Positions 47,426 to 60,298 are shown, numbered from the stretch's first letter. The stretch: DNA of 64,000 nucleotides from Sipunculus nudus (GCA_026874595.1 CM049318.1:58376250-58440249); one strand, 5' to 3'. The notes: a model not told the origin generated them from the letters alone. Translations and numbers: made by a program.

Positions 47426-48930
47426 CCAAATAATGTCTGCTCTCCAATCAATTACAGAGTCTTGCATCTTTTAAAGGTTGTCTTTTTTTTTTAATATTTG
47501 CTCTACTCTGTAAAATTAGCTTAGATAATGAAAAAAAGGAGCCGTTCTTACATGCAATTACGCGCAGACCTATCTATCGACATCCGTGATAATCGTATTC
47601 GCCAGAGATTGCGGAAACTATTATTTTAACGGAGTTCCGCCGCCATCGCGTTCGTTTATTAAAAACTTTACTGCCCCTGGATCGATGATTCTGAATCCCA
47701 GCATAATTAGGAAAAAGCAGGCGCAAACTACATTCTATTTTGCGTATTCGCAATTTGTTAGACTTATCTATGCGTCACATGCCTGACGGGTGCTTTGATG
47801 TAGGGCTGAAATTGTCCATGACTATAGAAATACTTTGTATGTTTGTTTAGAAAACAGCACCGGAGATTACATGCTATGTTGTCTTATTTGTTCCCAAATA
47901 AAGACATATTATATAAATCATCCTCATTACGGTCAGTCCGAAAGAAGTTAGGGGGGTTTGATAACGGTCGAAGCCATGCTGTGTTTTAGTTTCTCAAAGA
48001 TATTTGCTTTGGATAAAGACTTAAATCGTGGTCAGAACTATTTGACAGAAAATCGTTGTCAAATTGCCAGTCGGAGATCAATTTCAAAGAAAAAAAGAAA
48101 ACAAACAAATGCAGTATCTGACTTTGTGCTTAATCAGTTCTCAAGAAAAAATGGAATCTTCATGTATAAAATTACTGGACGTCTCGCTCCATTCGGGCAA
48201 TAACCATTTTGTGATTGTTTCGACAAAAGGACCCCATAATTTAAATTTTTATAAAGCCAGGCAACCAATCTTCGGATCTATTTGATATATGTCTAAACGG
48301 CACTGCACAGGTTTATCAATCGTCCTGAAAAGAAACAAGCCCAGCACTGAGGGTGCTCAAATTAGATTTTTTCCCGTGTATCACTTAAGCCAGCTATTAA
48401 GTTTAAAGGTAGTGTTACCAGGATTTCTTTGGATGAAAAGTTGGACTTTTTAAATGCAATAATATTTCCAGTCTTAAGGATTTCCAAACGATATAAATAA
48501 ATTACCAGCGTTATGGCCCAACGGCCCAAAATGTAAAAAGTCTTACCATGTGATCTATTCCCATTTTAAAAGCAGACCAGGACTTGTGAAGGTGATGCCC
48601 ATGATGACCTGTATGGACAATCGTCGTCCAGGGAAAACCTAAATGCAAACTTCACTTTTACATTATTGTCCCCGCCAGGAGGGCATGCTCTCATTCCCCT
48701 TTGTTTGTGTGTTTGTGTAGGTATGGTGCTGATTACTAAATGGTATATTACAATAATTACCTTGTCGGCAAGTTCACCCTCCTAAAATAAAACAAACGTA
48801 GGGGTTATATAGATGTGAGACTGACCACTGCCCACCGAATGTTTGGAATGAGTAGACCAATGCCAATTATTAATTAACATTACTCCGATTGTTTAATTAA
48901 TTTAATAATTGTCCGATTCTTTTTCTTAAG

Positions 48931-49142
48931 GTCCAGGGTTTTATGTCGCATATAGTTACCGTAAAGTTTGGGCTAATATGGATATGTATAAATTGATCTA
49001 TTTACACATAATGGAAAGAGAACATAAAAAGCTAAAGGAATCACATTTGACCAAAACAACATATCGGTTTTGTGCATATGTATTTGTGAATAAACGTAAA
49101 ACTGAAAAAGACACTAAGATATTGAGGGCATGGATATTATAG
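48931..49142 (+). CDS. 212-nt terminal-exon-like ORF, U5 (intact)
   Basis: Open for 70 codons behind TTTTTCTTAAG. Private changes T-to-K and M-to-I. It could join the second U4 signal exon (44688-44751). Confidence 0.35.
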
Positions 49143-49344
49143 GACCGTTTTATCCGTTTCATCTCATTATCCTAACCAAATCAATACATTTCTCAGATCA
49201 ACAATGCCTCATCAACGGACACAGGCGGACTCCTTGAAGTCTCAAATGGTGGGTGGATATGTTTCGGGCTTTAAGTCAAAAGCTGCAGTTGCGGTTTTTT
49301 TAAATGGTAGGTTTATTAACGTATATCTTTCAAATACCTTATAG

Positions 49345-49779
49345 GATTCAACGGATTTTAAATTAACGGCCTTTAAATTTACAAATAACAAAGGTCAATC
49401 ACCATATATATGTGTGTATCAAGCAGACATATTGATTCCACTGCCGATCAGACCCATATCAGACACTTGTGCTGCTATCAAATATCATACATTATCTGAC
49501 AGTATAACCCCAGCAGTACAGTCTACTTGGCAAAGAGGAAAGCAGGACCTGTTAGTGTTCATAGCAAAAGCGGTGCACGGTATACTATGGCTGGCTTTAT
49601 ATTCGCGGGTTTAATTTTTTTCGACAAAAGCAGGACGAATCGAAACAGAAACTATATCAAGAGTATTATTTACATGTAGTAAATTATCTAATTTAACATT
49701 GTATTCATTAAACGAAAGTATTTATGGTTGGTTGCCTGGAACGTTTATTAAACCTTTGTCATTCCTGAGAACTTTCTAA
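49345..49779 (+). pseudogene. 145-codon open block, U5 (Trp at the stop position)
   Basis: The only copy with TGG where others have TAG, so codons 1-89 are open (to 49614). A T shifted between two T-runs then creates V-stop instead of V-L-I-F-S, with the original frame recovered afterwards. Confidence 0.45.
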
Positions 49780-49979
49780 TTGAAATAGCGCCATTGGACA
49801 TCAAGGAATTGCCGCCCTTGAAAATGAAAAAAAAAAAACGAACAACAACAGTACTCCCGCTACTTTACGTTGATTAACTGGCATCTTTCAAGGTAACGCC
49901 AACGTGACGCCATTGTCCTCTGTGACCACGTCTGTTATGTGACGACTACCATGGCCATATCCTCATATGTTACGTCCCC

Positions 49980-50204
49980 TTGTAAACACATGTGCTATAA
50001 AACCCCCATAAGAAACCCTTTCCCGGATTATATACGCATAGATAACCCCAAAATTTAATTAGTGGTCCCTTTGTATCTTTATCGAGTTTTCCTGAAATTT
50101 CACAAAATCCATTAATAAAGTTTTTGAGTATTGTTGCTGAGAGACAAACACACAGACGAACCAACGGCATCAAAAACATAACCATCGCCACTCGGCAGAT
50201 TTAA
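49980..50204 (-). repeat. Inverted TIR-like dispersed repeat, U5
   Basis: Same element; it ends 55 bp before the LINE insertion. Confidence 0.5.
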
Positions 50205-50415
50205 AAATAATACTCATTATAACAATAATAATGACAATAAATAATTAATAAATAATATGTCGGAGGTGTGGTCGTCGAGGCGTGTAGACGTGTTTCTCAA
50301 GTGCGGCACACTATGCCGGCTGGTTGTTGTTATTAACTTTTATACCAGCTTGTTTCACAATTGAACAAATTTAGATTCCTTTTTATATTCGCTGGTTCCT
50401 ACATGATGTCATGAA

Positions 50416-51537
50416 ATGAACCTGGAATCAAGCACTAAAAGGACTAGAACAAGTTCTTCAGACTCTGACGGTACTATCCACCCGAATCCAAAACAGGGCA
50501 AGATAAACATGGAGGAAATCAGTGAAGTGACAGGTAACACATTGCTTTCTGAGATAAGAAAACTAAAAGGTGAGATAAAATCACTGAAGGAAGATTTCCA
50601 AGTTTGTCTTAGTGAGTCAGTTGAAAGAATGCGCCTAGATATTACGCAAATAATTGATTCAAAATTCGCCGAGTTGAACAATCGTATAGAAATCGAAATC
50701 GGTATCCTGACAAGGAGAATCGATGACCTAGTTAGCAGAATGTCCGTGATAGAAAAATCCGCGCACAAGATAGGAAACAAGCCGTTTGATCCTGATGTCA
50801 CTGTGGTAGCTATTAGAGTGGTGCAAAATGATAATGAAGACCCTAAAAAGCTTGCAGAGAGAAATATTCAGGAAGGTGTTGGTCTAGATGATATACCTGT
50901 GGTTAGGGCACTTAGACTCGGCTCTAGAAATGGAAGACCGGGTTTACTCAAAATTGAGCTAGCAAGTGAAGGTGACAAAATAAAAGTACTGCGCAATAAA
51001 CAGAATCTCGAAAACTCTGGTCTTTATAAACGTGTGTTTCTGAAGTCCTCCCAGACGCATGCCGAACGGCTAATCCAGCTCAACTTTAGAACTATTCTGA
51101 GCGAACTTCCAAATGGTGGCCAGTACAGAATAACCGGCAACGGTAAGCTGGTTCACACTAGTAGTTCACACTATCGGGGAACAGATGATTATCACACAAC
51201 AATAGACAAGCAAATATTACAAAGAGGCCCAGTACGGTCGCAAGGCCAGATGTCTACAGCTGGCTCTCAAGGGATGCCCAGTATGAAAGCATTCGCGCCC
51301 TCGGATCAGAGTGCAGTGATGCACACTCACCCTGCCGGAGTCAATATCCCTTCGTTACCGCCACCGCATACCTTAGTAACTACCGGACTTACAATAGCCC
51401 AGGGCCCTCCGCTGGTCCCACCTGACCACCCCCGCACCGACAAACCTCCAAGAGGCAACTACCCCTCAGGTGTTTGTGCCCAGCTGTCCCACGATCCCTG
51501 TACACACCCATTAGGGGAATACCCAACTCTCGTGTGA
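50416..51537 (+). CDS. LINE ORF1 protein (nucleic-acid-binding chaperone-like), intact, 373 aa
   Basis: ATG at 50416 to TGA at 51535. A polar N-terminus (residues 1-35) is followed by a long coiled coil at about 40-117 with heptads such as L-L-S-E-I-R-K-L-K-G-E-I-K-S-L and I-E-I-G-I-L-T-R-R-I-D-D-L. A compact domain at about 125-245 carries V-V-R-A-L-R-L-G and L-L-K-I-E-L-A-S, then R-V-F-L-K, like the RRM-type domain of LINE ORF1 proteins. The C-terminus is Pro/His/Thr-rich and disordered. Such proteins trimerise and coat the element RNA in the cytoplasm. The frame is uninterrupted although ORF2 is dead, suggesting recent insertion. Base use is richer in GC than the array around it. Confidence 0.85.
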   Translation: MNLESSTKRTRTSSSDSDGTIHPNPKQGKINMEEISEVTGNTLLSEIRKLKGEIKSLKEDFQVCLSESVERMRLDITQIIDSKFAELNNRIEIEIGILTRRIDDLVSRMSVIEKSAHKIGNKPFDPDVTVVAIRVVQNDNEDPKKLAERNIQEGVGLDDIPVVRALRLGSRNGRPGLLKIELASEGDKIKVLRNKQNLENSGLYKRVFLKSSQTHAERLIQLNFRTILSELPNGGQYRITGNGKLVHTSSSHYRGTDDYHTTIDKQILQRGPVRSQGQMSTAGSQGMPSMKAFAPSDQSAVMHTHPAGVNIPSLPPPHTLVTTGLTIAQGPPLVPPDHPRTDKPPRGNYPSGVCAQLSHDPCTHPLGEYPTLV

Positions 51538-54135
51538 CCAGGCCGATTTGCTCGCTTTGTGTGTTTGGAATGTGAACGGATGGACTACGAACAATGCAAA
51601 ATTAAGGAGCAAAATTCTGCTGAAATTAAACATTGACATTATATGTATTTTTGAAACTCATTTAAAAAATAACGATACTATTGAGCTTGATAATTATGTT
51701 TGGTATGGCCACAATCGAAATATGCTCCATGTAAACGCGAAAAAAGGGTCAGGTGGAGTTGGTATATTTGTTCGACCAGATCTACATTTAACATTTAATA
51801 TTCAGATTGTTGACAGGACCAAAGACGGTATATTAGGGATACAGTTAGTACATATATTCACAGACTGACATATTGTTGTTTATGTTTGTTATCTTCCACC
51901 TGAACAGTCACCGTGGGGCAGGGATAGTGATTCTTTTTTCGCTCATTTGACCCAGGCAGTTTACACTTGTTCTGATGTTGACCATGTCTTTATACTTGGA
52001 GATTTTAATGCTCGTTTAGGTAAACTACAAGACACTATTCCTGAGATGGAAAATTTAGAACCCAGAGAAATTTTAGATGAAACTCGTAATCTTCATGGTG
52101 AAAGCCTGATTGAATTCCTTAAAGAAAATATGCTTTGTGTACTTAATGGTAGAATAGACAGACACATGAATGATTTCACCTCAGTCACCGGTAGGGGAAA
52201 TCAGTCGTTGATTTTATAATAACTGGTCATGATACCCTCGAAAAATGTACTGGTTTCAGGATACTTCATGGTATTGACGTCATTGATGAGTTTAAACTAC
52301 AAAGTATGATCGAGGGACATTGTAAAGTACCAGATCATGCGATTCTCATTGTTTCAGTCAGATTAACACACAACACTGATTTTATTGTTTCTTCTGACAC
52401 TAGCACGAAAATTAATCGTTTAATGCAACCTGAGGCACCGAACTGCCCTCTTCCTACTTTAAAAAAATGTATCAATTTCAACGACATCTCAAAAAGTATT
52501 TTAAATAATGAACCTTTTGTCAACAAAGCTCAGGCATTCTTTGAAAATAATCTAGGCCCTTATGGAAATGTTGAAATAGACCTGTGTTACAGACAATTTT
52601 GTAGCATCATATATGAAGAAATACACGACCGATTGCCCTCCAAACAGAATAGGGCACGGAATAAGTGCAGGCCTAGTAAACGGAAAATAAGTATGAAGTC
52701 GTATTGGAACGATAAACGAGAAGAGGCCTGGATTAATATGCGGAACAAAGAACATAATTTGAAGAATCATGTAAGAAAAGGGTTACATAATATTGTTCTA
52801 ATACAAGAATTTACTCAGGCCAGGCGTTGTTTCGATAAAATATTAAGGTGTAAAGAAGGAATTTACCGCAGAAAAAAGTTGGCTGATATTGAGAATGTGG
52901 CAAAAACAAATCAAAAACAATTTAGGCGATTGGTCAATCGTTTGGGTTCCCAAAAAGGTCAAGGATACCACTGTCGGTCAGAAATAATGGTGTTTAATCC
53001 GAATCCGATAAAAAGTAATGTTATCCATTTCCGTGATCGTAAAAAATCGCTTACTCCGTCCAAATTTAATTTAAACGAGTTTAATTTAAAAGTTGTCAAG
53101 GAGTATAAATATTTAGGATTTTATCTTTCGGAGCATATGGATTATAAAACCGGAAGTGATGTTTTATCAGACGCTGGTTCAAGAGCACTTGGGAATACAA
53201 TTTCAAAATTTAAATATTTCAAAAATGTTTCTTATCATTCTTATACTAAACTTTATCACAGTGCCGTAGTACCAGTGCTTGATTATGCTTGTGAGGTATG
53301 GGGTCACTGTAAATCCCCGAACGTTGATAAAGTTCAAAACAAGGCTATAAGGTATTTTCTAGGAGTTCATAAATTATGTCCCATCCTAGGTTTAACTGGA
53401 GATATGGGGTGGATCCCCAGTTTAGAAAGGCGCCAGATAAAAATACTTAAATTTTGGAATAAGCTCATATTAATGGACGAAGGAAGGCTTGTAAAACAAA
53501 TTTTCATCTGGGACCGGGAGTTAAGATATAACAACTGGTCAGCTAAAGTAGAAGAAATTCTAGATATTGCGAATGTATCGCATATTGTTGCTCAGGTGTT
53601 AGTATGTCCTATTGAAAATGTTGGCAAAAAATTACGAGAATTCTACGAATCTAAGTGGCTAGAAGAAATGAAATTAAAGCCAAAACTAAGAACATACGCA
53701 TTACTAAAACCTTCATTCTCTACTGAACCTTATTTCACTCAATATTTAACGCGAGAAAAGAGATCCTTAATGGCACAGCTTAGATGTGAAATCTTACCGT
53801 TAGAAATTGAAGCTGGGAGGTTTAACAATATTCGAGACGCAATCACAGGTAAATTTAGAAAATTAAAACCCGAGGAAAGAATATGCACCATGTGTGAGGA
53901 CAATTCAATTGAAGATGAAATCTATTTCATATGCTCATGTCCAAAATATGAGGAAATAAGAAAGGAACTTTACAAATCTATTCATAACAGTGAAACCGAG
54001 TTGTTAGGATTATCTCCTAAAAGTCAATTTATATACCTGCTTCAAAACTGTGTTAAAGAAATTAGTGACTTTGTAGACAAAGGATGGGAGATTAGAAAGA
54101 ACTGTTTGTACGCCTGTACCACCATTATTGACTAG
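51515..54135 (+). pseudogene. LINE ORF2 (endonuclease-reverse transcriptase), broken and RT-deleted
   Basis: The frame opens after a TAG at 51512-51514, overlapping the end of ORF1, with no clear ATG. The endonuclease part shows C-V-W-N-V-N-G-W (51560), F-E-T-H-L with the catalytic Glu (51652), G-D-F-N-A-R (52000) and P-D-H-A-I-L (52333). It has one in-frame TGA at 51866 and a one-base frameshift near 52195. From 52306 the frame is open for 609 codons but jumps from a pre-RT segment (R-R-L-V-N-R-L-G, about 52925) straight to post-catalytic RT sequence (K-S-N-V-I-H-F-R, E-Y-K-Y-L-G-F). The finger and palm with the catalytic Asp box are gone. A C-terminal C-x2-C...C-x-C knuckle follows at about 53887-53940. 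Not able to move by itself. Confidence 0.85.
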
Positions 54136-54245
54136 AGAATTGAGTGTCATATAAACCCCTGCGAGGGTTGGGTACTATAAGCAGACTTTTATTATATTTT
54201 TTTCATGTATTATTGTACATGACACTATAATAAATAAACTCATTC
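54136..54245 (+). other. LINE 3'UTR and end
   Basis: A short 3' tail containing gcgagggttgggtactataa and closing AATAAATAAACTCATTC. The AATAAA could act as a polyadenylation signal. Confidence 0.6.
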
Positions 54246-55281
54246 AATATAATTAATAATAATAGAGTTTTTATAATAATAATAAAAATAATAACTGAGG
54301 GGCTATGTGATATCAGGAAACTTTGTTATACATAAGATAGAAAATCATTCATCAGGTCTGATTCATATCGTTTTATATGTATTACATTATTTTGAGCCCT
54401 CCCCCCCCCCCCCCCATTATGCCCAAATGCCCATAAAAGCCTTAGATCCATCATAAATGAATGCATACATTATTTTAGTGAAGGAGGATATGTTTTTTTA
54501 TTATTCAGGAGGTAATCTGCGTTTGTAAAGTATGAAAAATGTAGGCAAACAACTTCACTCCTAAATATCAGGAAGCTGTTGTCCATGTAATTTTGACTTA
54601 ACGGTGTGGTCAGTACCCCTGAGTCCAATACAAATGACCGGAATACCCCTTAAGCCCCAAGTCGAGTTGTAATTAAAGGGACGATGGCCTCTACAAACCT
54701 CCACTCGAAATACGGCATTGTTCTGCTATACAAAATAATTCATTGTAAACACAAGCTTTAAGAATGAATTGGAAATAAAAGATCTCTTCTCAGATATAAT
54801 ACATAAATTTGTGTGTATACATGGACGTTTGTAATTTAAGTTCCAATAAATTTGGCCACCATATGAAAAATCTCACTAGGGGCAAATAATAGATCCCTTA
54901 TTAGGTAATATTTGTATACTCTCTTCTAAAAATAATAAATATATAAATAGAACCTCATGTGTAAACAAAATCTCAGTCAACTGATTAGCCGATAGCAGTT
55001 TCATACAAATAAGTATTTAATAATAGTTATCAGTCAACGGCATATGACCAGAAAAAAAAGTATGATTTATAGGTTTTAAATCAAACTTAGATTAATTTTT
55101 ATTCAAGTCAAATAAAATGCGTATTCATTACTTCTTCTCCATTAACGATACACACATTATCGTTCCATGTAATAAACCAAGTCAAGAAATCAAGTCAATT
55201 TAATTTTATACTATCAAATACCAAGCCTTGTCAAACTTGTGGGTTAAAACGTTTCGATCTGTGTGTAGCTTCTGTAGAAAC

Positions 55282-55441
55282 ATGGCTGTAGCAATTGGTA
55301 TATTAAGGATATTTGTATTTTTTTACCCTCTCCATAGCACACAGCTACCAAAATAATATCCTTACAATACGGGCGCTGGTCGGTCGTAAGCTACAGGGAC
55401 TTATTAGGTCGGTTATTCATGGACCTTTTTACGAATTCTAG
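55282..55441 (+). pseudogene. Small secreted-peptide-like ORF, U5 (frameshifted)
   Basis: Seven-T frameshift; flanks well conserved. Confidence 0.35.
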
Positions 55442-57059
55442 AAATAACTCATAGACAATTAAATTTAGTTTTAATCATTTTAATCAACTCTAACACTTTG
55501 TCTGACTTTTGTTAACATCTACTGGGACTTCACAGAGTGAAAGAAGGCTACCCCTAAAAAACATAATTCCACAATAATTTGGCCGATATATTGTATATTT
55601 ATAGGTAATTTGTCATGTATGCTAACATTCGAGTAGTGCTGCCTACTAGATAAAAGTCCATTGTATAAACATAGCTTCTCCTTATCTAATTATTTATTCC
55701 AGTGTTAGTGACAGGGTGGCAATACTACAAGTTTGCGGTTGAATATAACCATGCATCTTCGGGGTACGCCCAACGGTCGGTCACTTAGACTGAAATATCA
55801 TTGTTCTCCAACTCCATCAGTTCTATAGCTGTAGTCATGAACCTGATTTAATTGATCAGGTCACCAGATATAATTTTTTAGCAACAAAATGGTTATGTTT
55901 TCCTGCTACATGACGTATAAACATTTGCATGCTGTGGCTCTGATTATGACTCACTAATTTTGATGACTCGCTGATTCACCACCATGACTTACTAAAATGT
56001 GCATACCTTAATGCCATGACAACGTTATAATGCTTCCTTATTCTCCTTTTTTTCTGGAAGGACCGCCGTAAATTGCCTGTGAAGCGATATCAGCAAACTT
56101 CCATTCAACAGATCAACTAATTTTAACATATCCCCTCCCAAACATGATTCCACATGAATAAACTTTGCCAAAATGTCGTTATACAAATAAGTTATACAAA
56201 TTGTCTGATCAGATCCTTGATTATAGCTTTCGGAGCAGCGAGTCATCTATTATAAATTTTGCTGTAACAAATAAAAAACATAATTTTAAGATACGCCCAG
56301 TGGTCGGTCGTTTGCACCGAGATCTATTTATCATCTCTCTGATAAACAAAGAAAGTGGATTAGAAACAAGAGCCTGGTTCTATATGGCGAACCATTAAAA
56401 ATGGAACATAATTTCTTTAATTAAAGACCAGTCCTAAGCATAAACCAATACAAATTTATGTGGCAAAATCATGGTAGGGAATTAGTCCCATTTGCAAATT
56501 ATTCATTGTCTGATACTGACATGCTCACATGTTTTACACAGTTTGTCTAATAAACTGGCATATATGATAATTCCATAAAGTAATTTAGAAACCAGGGACT
56601 GACTCAATATAATGAACATTAAAAGGGGAAAATATAATTTCATCTAGTAAAATCTGAGAATACAGGATGTTTATTAAATAATTTTAATTGAATGGTGAAG
56701 TTTATTATAAGGAAAATCTAACCCCAGCTCGACAAATTTAAATTACTGACAGATACAAACAGCTGAATTGAGGAAGCAATGCTTTAAAATAATAAGCCAG
56801 GAAAAAGAAAATGAAAGCGTTCTCCCAAATATCGTGGATGCTCGGACCTGAGCGCACTATCACTTCGCTTTATCAATACTAAAACAACAAGTCTATATGC
56901 AAGTTATCATTGTCCTGCACAGTCCCGTAAATGATAATCACCAGATATTATTTGTCATAACGTACGTCTAGAACATCATTTTAACAGCCAAAATAGTGTA
57001 AATAAACAAGAGAGATACTACCGCCACGTGATCCTTCTCGCAGACTCCTGTAGGACAGT

Positions 57060-57123
57060 ATGGCGACTTTAGTGGTCGGAATGATGTTTTCACTGGCAGG
57101 CACGCTTTCTGCGCAAGGGCAAC
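57060..57123 (+). CDS. Signal-peptide first exon, U5 (partial CDS)
   Basis: Substitutions L11S and V18A relative to U1; hydrophobic core shortened but plausible. Donor GTGAGT and the CACGTG E-box are kept. The partner exon in U6 (62029) contains a stop. Confidence 0.5.
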
Positions 57124-57895
57124 GTGAGTTATTTTTTTTTCTTAGTGTATATATTAAAAATGGTAACATTCGCACCACGTTGCTTGCGTTGGTTAAAAGC
57201 TATCATTTTTGGTACCAGGATCCTACTTAATAATTATATATGGGTAAAATATATTAACAATAACACTAATTATTCTTTATATGGTACTGTGATCACAAAA
57301 TAAAAATAATGAGCCTAGTGGGTAATACATTGCATGTACACACTGGACTGGCAACACACACACCACATTGTTTGGACTTGTAAAAATCTCAAAGCTTTAC
57401 CACACGATTTATTTAATAATTAAATGTTTCAAACTTCGATGTATTGGTAATATTTTTAACATATTAATAATAACACCCCTTTATATGTTTTAAATGGTAC
57501 TTGTTTCATCGTTGTTAATGATTTGCAAGTACAATATGAGTAGTAAACTCAAAAATACTAAATTGGACGTCAGACCAAAAAAAAAAGGACTGCGGACCTG
57601 AAATGTATCTCCATTCGTGGTAACAGGGTTATAAGAAAAAGCATGTTCACAAATTTTAGACAAGTTAGCGATTTGTTTACTACTATGTTTTACTCCGTTT
57701 TATTTCAGAACTATGAAGGCATCACTTATGATCTCCTTTTGTCACTTAAATCTTTACAACTAAATATATACCGTCAACATTTGCAAAGATAGAGCCATTT
57801 ATATTGACATACCCGAATAAAAGGGCACTCTGCAAAACTCAAATGCTTCCGTTAACACCTGCCATGGCATCTATAATCCAAGACGGTTTTATACA

Positions 57896-58920
57896 TTTTT
57901 AGCTCAGCTGATTCAAAGTCAACTGGGCTATAGCGTTCCCTCTTTTTCCGTCGTCCGTCCGTCTAGTCTTCCCTTCGTTAACAAGGCACAAATCTTAACC
58001 GCTGGACTTAGAAACTTCTAACTGTACATCCTTGGGGATCCGTAATATCTCCTTGGATATCTGAAACTAGGTCACTGCTATGGGGCTTGAATTACCCCCA
58101 GAAAAAGCTAAAATTTGACACAAAAATTCCATTTTCTGAATACATAATGCGTTGATTGCAATGATTCTTGATTGCCGGGTTTCATCACTCCCGAATACTG
58201 GTTGCGCCACTTAATTTTTTTTTAATGTTTCCGCATTGTTCACTCTCTTTTATTAAGACCTTCAAATAAGCAGTACCCGGAGATTTTGTGCATCCAGTGA
58301 CCACTGGACATAGAACCTTCTAACTGCAGACCCGTGGAGATCCATACATTAGGTCACTGCAACTTCTATTCTATAAACTATGAGGCCCAAAAGCACCCCC
58401 TCCCCCGATCAATTTAAATCATGATACAAAAGCTCCAGTATCTTAATAACTAATGCATTGGATGGCATGATTCTTTCCATGCATATTGATCATAGTGTTT
58501 AATCAGTTCCTGAAATTTGGTGGCGCCATCAAGTAGTCTTTTCGTTAACAGTGCATGTGCCATTACGATTTGACCTAGAAACTTTTAATTGTATATCTAG
58601 GGAAGTCCTTGGCAAATCTACTTGAAAACCTGATATTAGGTCAAAGGACCGATATTATTTTAGCACTCCGTAGTCAGCTGGGCACAAATGTGTAGCAGTT
58701 GGAAAAAGAAACTTCTAACTTAGCAATTTGGCAGTTGCTGGTAAAATCTTTATAGAAAGCCTACATAAGGTCACTGTAACCTATTTCCAAGGCCAACTGG
58801 CAAAATGCATGAATCTGAGCAAACTTGAAATCATTTTACCCAACGTTTAAGGTACCTAGAATATAGTTTAGCGTCATGGTCCATTGGCAACTTGTTATAA
58901 TTACAATTTACGGCAACCTT
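57896..58920 (+). mobile_element. Pearl/HINE-like element, U5 (cores partly deleted)
   Basis: Complete head; a deletion near 58647 joins one core (ttaggtcaaag) to a later one (gaccgatatt). Confidence 0.5.
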
Positions 58921-59405
58921 TGAATCCTTTGCCGACGTTCTTAAATGTAATGTAAACAAATACACCTTCTGCACGAGCATGCGCATTCTGCATAATGATC
59001 ATAAACTCTGCTCCGGTCAAGTAATTCAGCATTGTCATGCTTTTTTTCAATTAAAATCATTGTCCTTTGTTGAAGGGTCTCTCCTTGCCTCCATTGACCA
59101 ATTAGCGAAACATTTTTAATAATCGTGAAAACTAGGAACCAATAGTTGATCGGAGCTGTTATTTGCAATACAACGTTTGAAATATCTGGTACTAGTTACG
59201 GTGGCAGGTAAAATTATATGAGCATTAATAAGATTTTTTTTTTACATAGAGCAACAATTGACTAATCAAATTGTTGTTTTTGCCAACCTATTGAGATGAT
59301 GTGTCAAAAATGCAAATATGGTCAGTATTGGAAGACGTGATCGAAAGGTGATTAGATATTCGCCTTGGGCATAATTTTATAATTAGATACTAATCTTTAC
59401 TCTGG

Positions 59406-59648
59406 ATGCTGGAGACTGAACGACAAAAATATTGCTTTATACAAACATTTATTCAAACAATGTTGGATCATATTTGTGCAATGTTACGACATTGTATGAG
59501 AAAAGACAAATCAATGGAGAAAAAAAGGAAAATTAATTTAAAAAAACATTCCTCAATAACCTACAACATCAATCTATTTGAAAAGTTGATTACCCAGAAA
59601 AAAATAAAAGGTTGTAATGATATATCTTCAGTTATGCAAATGTCATGA
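59406..59648 (+). pseudogene. M-L-E-T-E-R-Q-K ORF relic, U5 (80 aa)
   Basis: Real ATG at 59406 (ctctggATGCTGG), Cys and Lys containing, ending S-V-M-Q-M-S-stop. Homologous stretches in U1-U3 have early stops (H-C-stop in U1), and U0 and U4 lost it. Lysine-rich middle from A-runs. No function recognised. Confidence 0.2.
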
Positions 59649-60298
59649 AAGTACATTACTCCACTGTTTGTTGAAATTACGTTGAAGGGTCAAATTTGTA
59701 AGCTTCCTTGCACCCCATGGCATAAATAAAACTATTTATTTTCCAACAACGATCCCACCAGATTTATAGTTGCTTATAACAACATTTTAGCAGTCAGGTT
59801 AAGTTTTGTAAACTTCAAAATGGCGGCAAATATGACAAACACATTGAAGAAGAATAATTCAATTAATTTGAGTCATTTAACGTAAATATTTTTACAGACG
59901 CAACTCTTCGGTGCAATTTTTTAACTGAGAGAAACATAGATTTTGTTTGTGTTCCTTAACTTGACTATATCACATTTCGAATATACAAGGGATTAGATAG
60001 AAATGGCCGCACCTTGTAACCTCAAATGATGACCAGTAGGGTGGCATAGAATGACTTTATTTTAAATGGCCATGACCGGGCTTTTTTTATAGCGACCCAC
60101 GACCGTCGTCTGTTCGGTGTTCCCCCTGTCGAGGAGGACGTCTGTTAACAAGGCACGTTTTGGAAACTAAATACACTTATGCAAAATAGTGTTAATTGCA
60201 TCATTTATACACTGGTGAATCTACAAGGATAATCTAATATAAAAGCTGCTTATATTCATAAGAAAGTGATTGATTTGAACTAACACTTGGCCATGTGT

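Larger units (their letters stand above)
36994..48645 (+). repeat. Array unit U4 (with an internal 3.27-kb duplication)
   Basis: Net 8,382 bp after removing one copy of the 3,270-bp duplication. It also lost about 690 bp of pearl-like cores (junction near 46347) and about 430 bp replaced by a 46-bp filler (46601-46646). Confidence 0.92.
50259..54245 (+). mobile_element. Non-LTR retrotransposon (LINE), defective, inserted in U5
   Basis: The insert interrupts the TAA microsatellite. U1 reads aataatataattaat without a gap, whereas here aatat (50254-50258) and AATAT (54246-54250) flank the insert as a 5-bp target-site duplication. It starts GTCGGAGGTGTGGTCGTCG and ends AATAAATAAACTCATTC without a long poly-A. 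Order: 5'UTR, ORF1 with a coiled coil, ORF2 with an apurinic-type endonuclease, a truncated RT region and a Cys/His end. Length is 3,987 bp because the central RT is missing. The clade (CR1/Jockey/I group) is not decided. Confidence 0.9.

Noticed and set aside
50409-50801. Minus-strand ORF of 130 codons
   Set aside because: It is the antisense shadow of the coiled-coil part of LINE ORF1.
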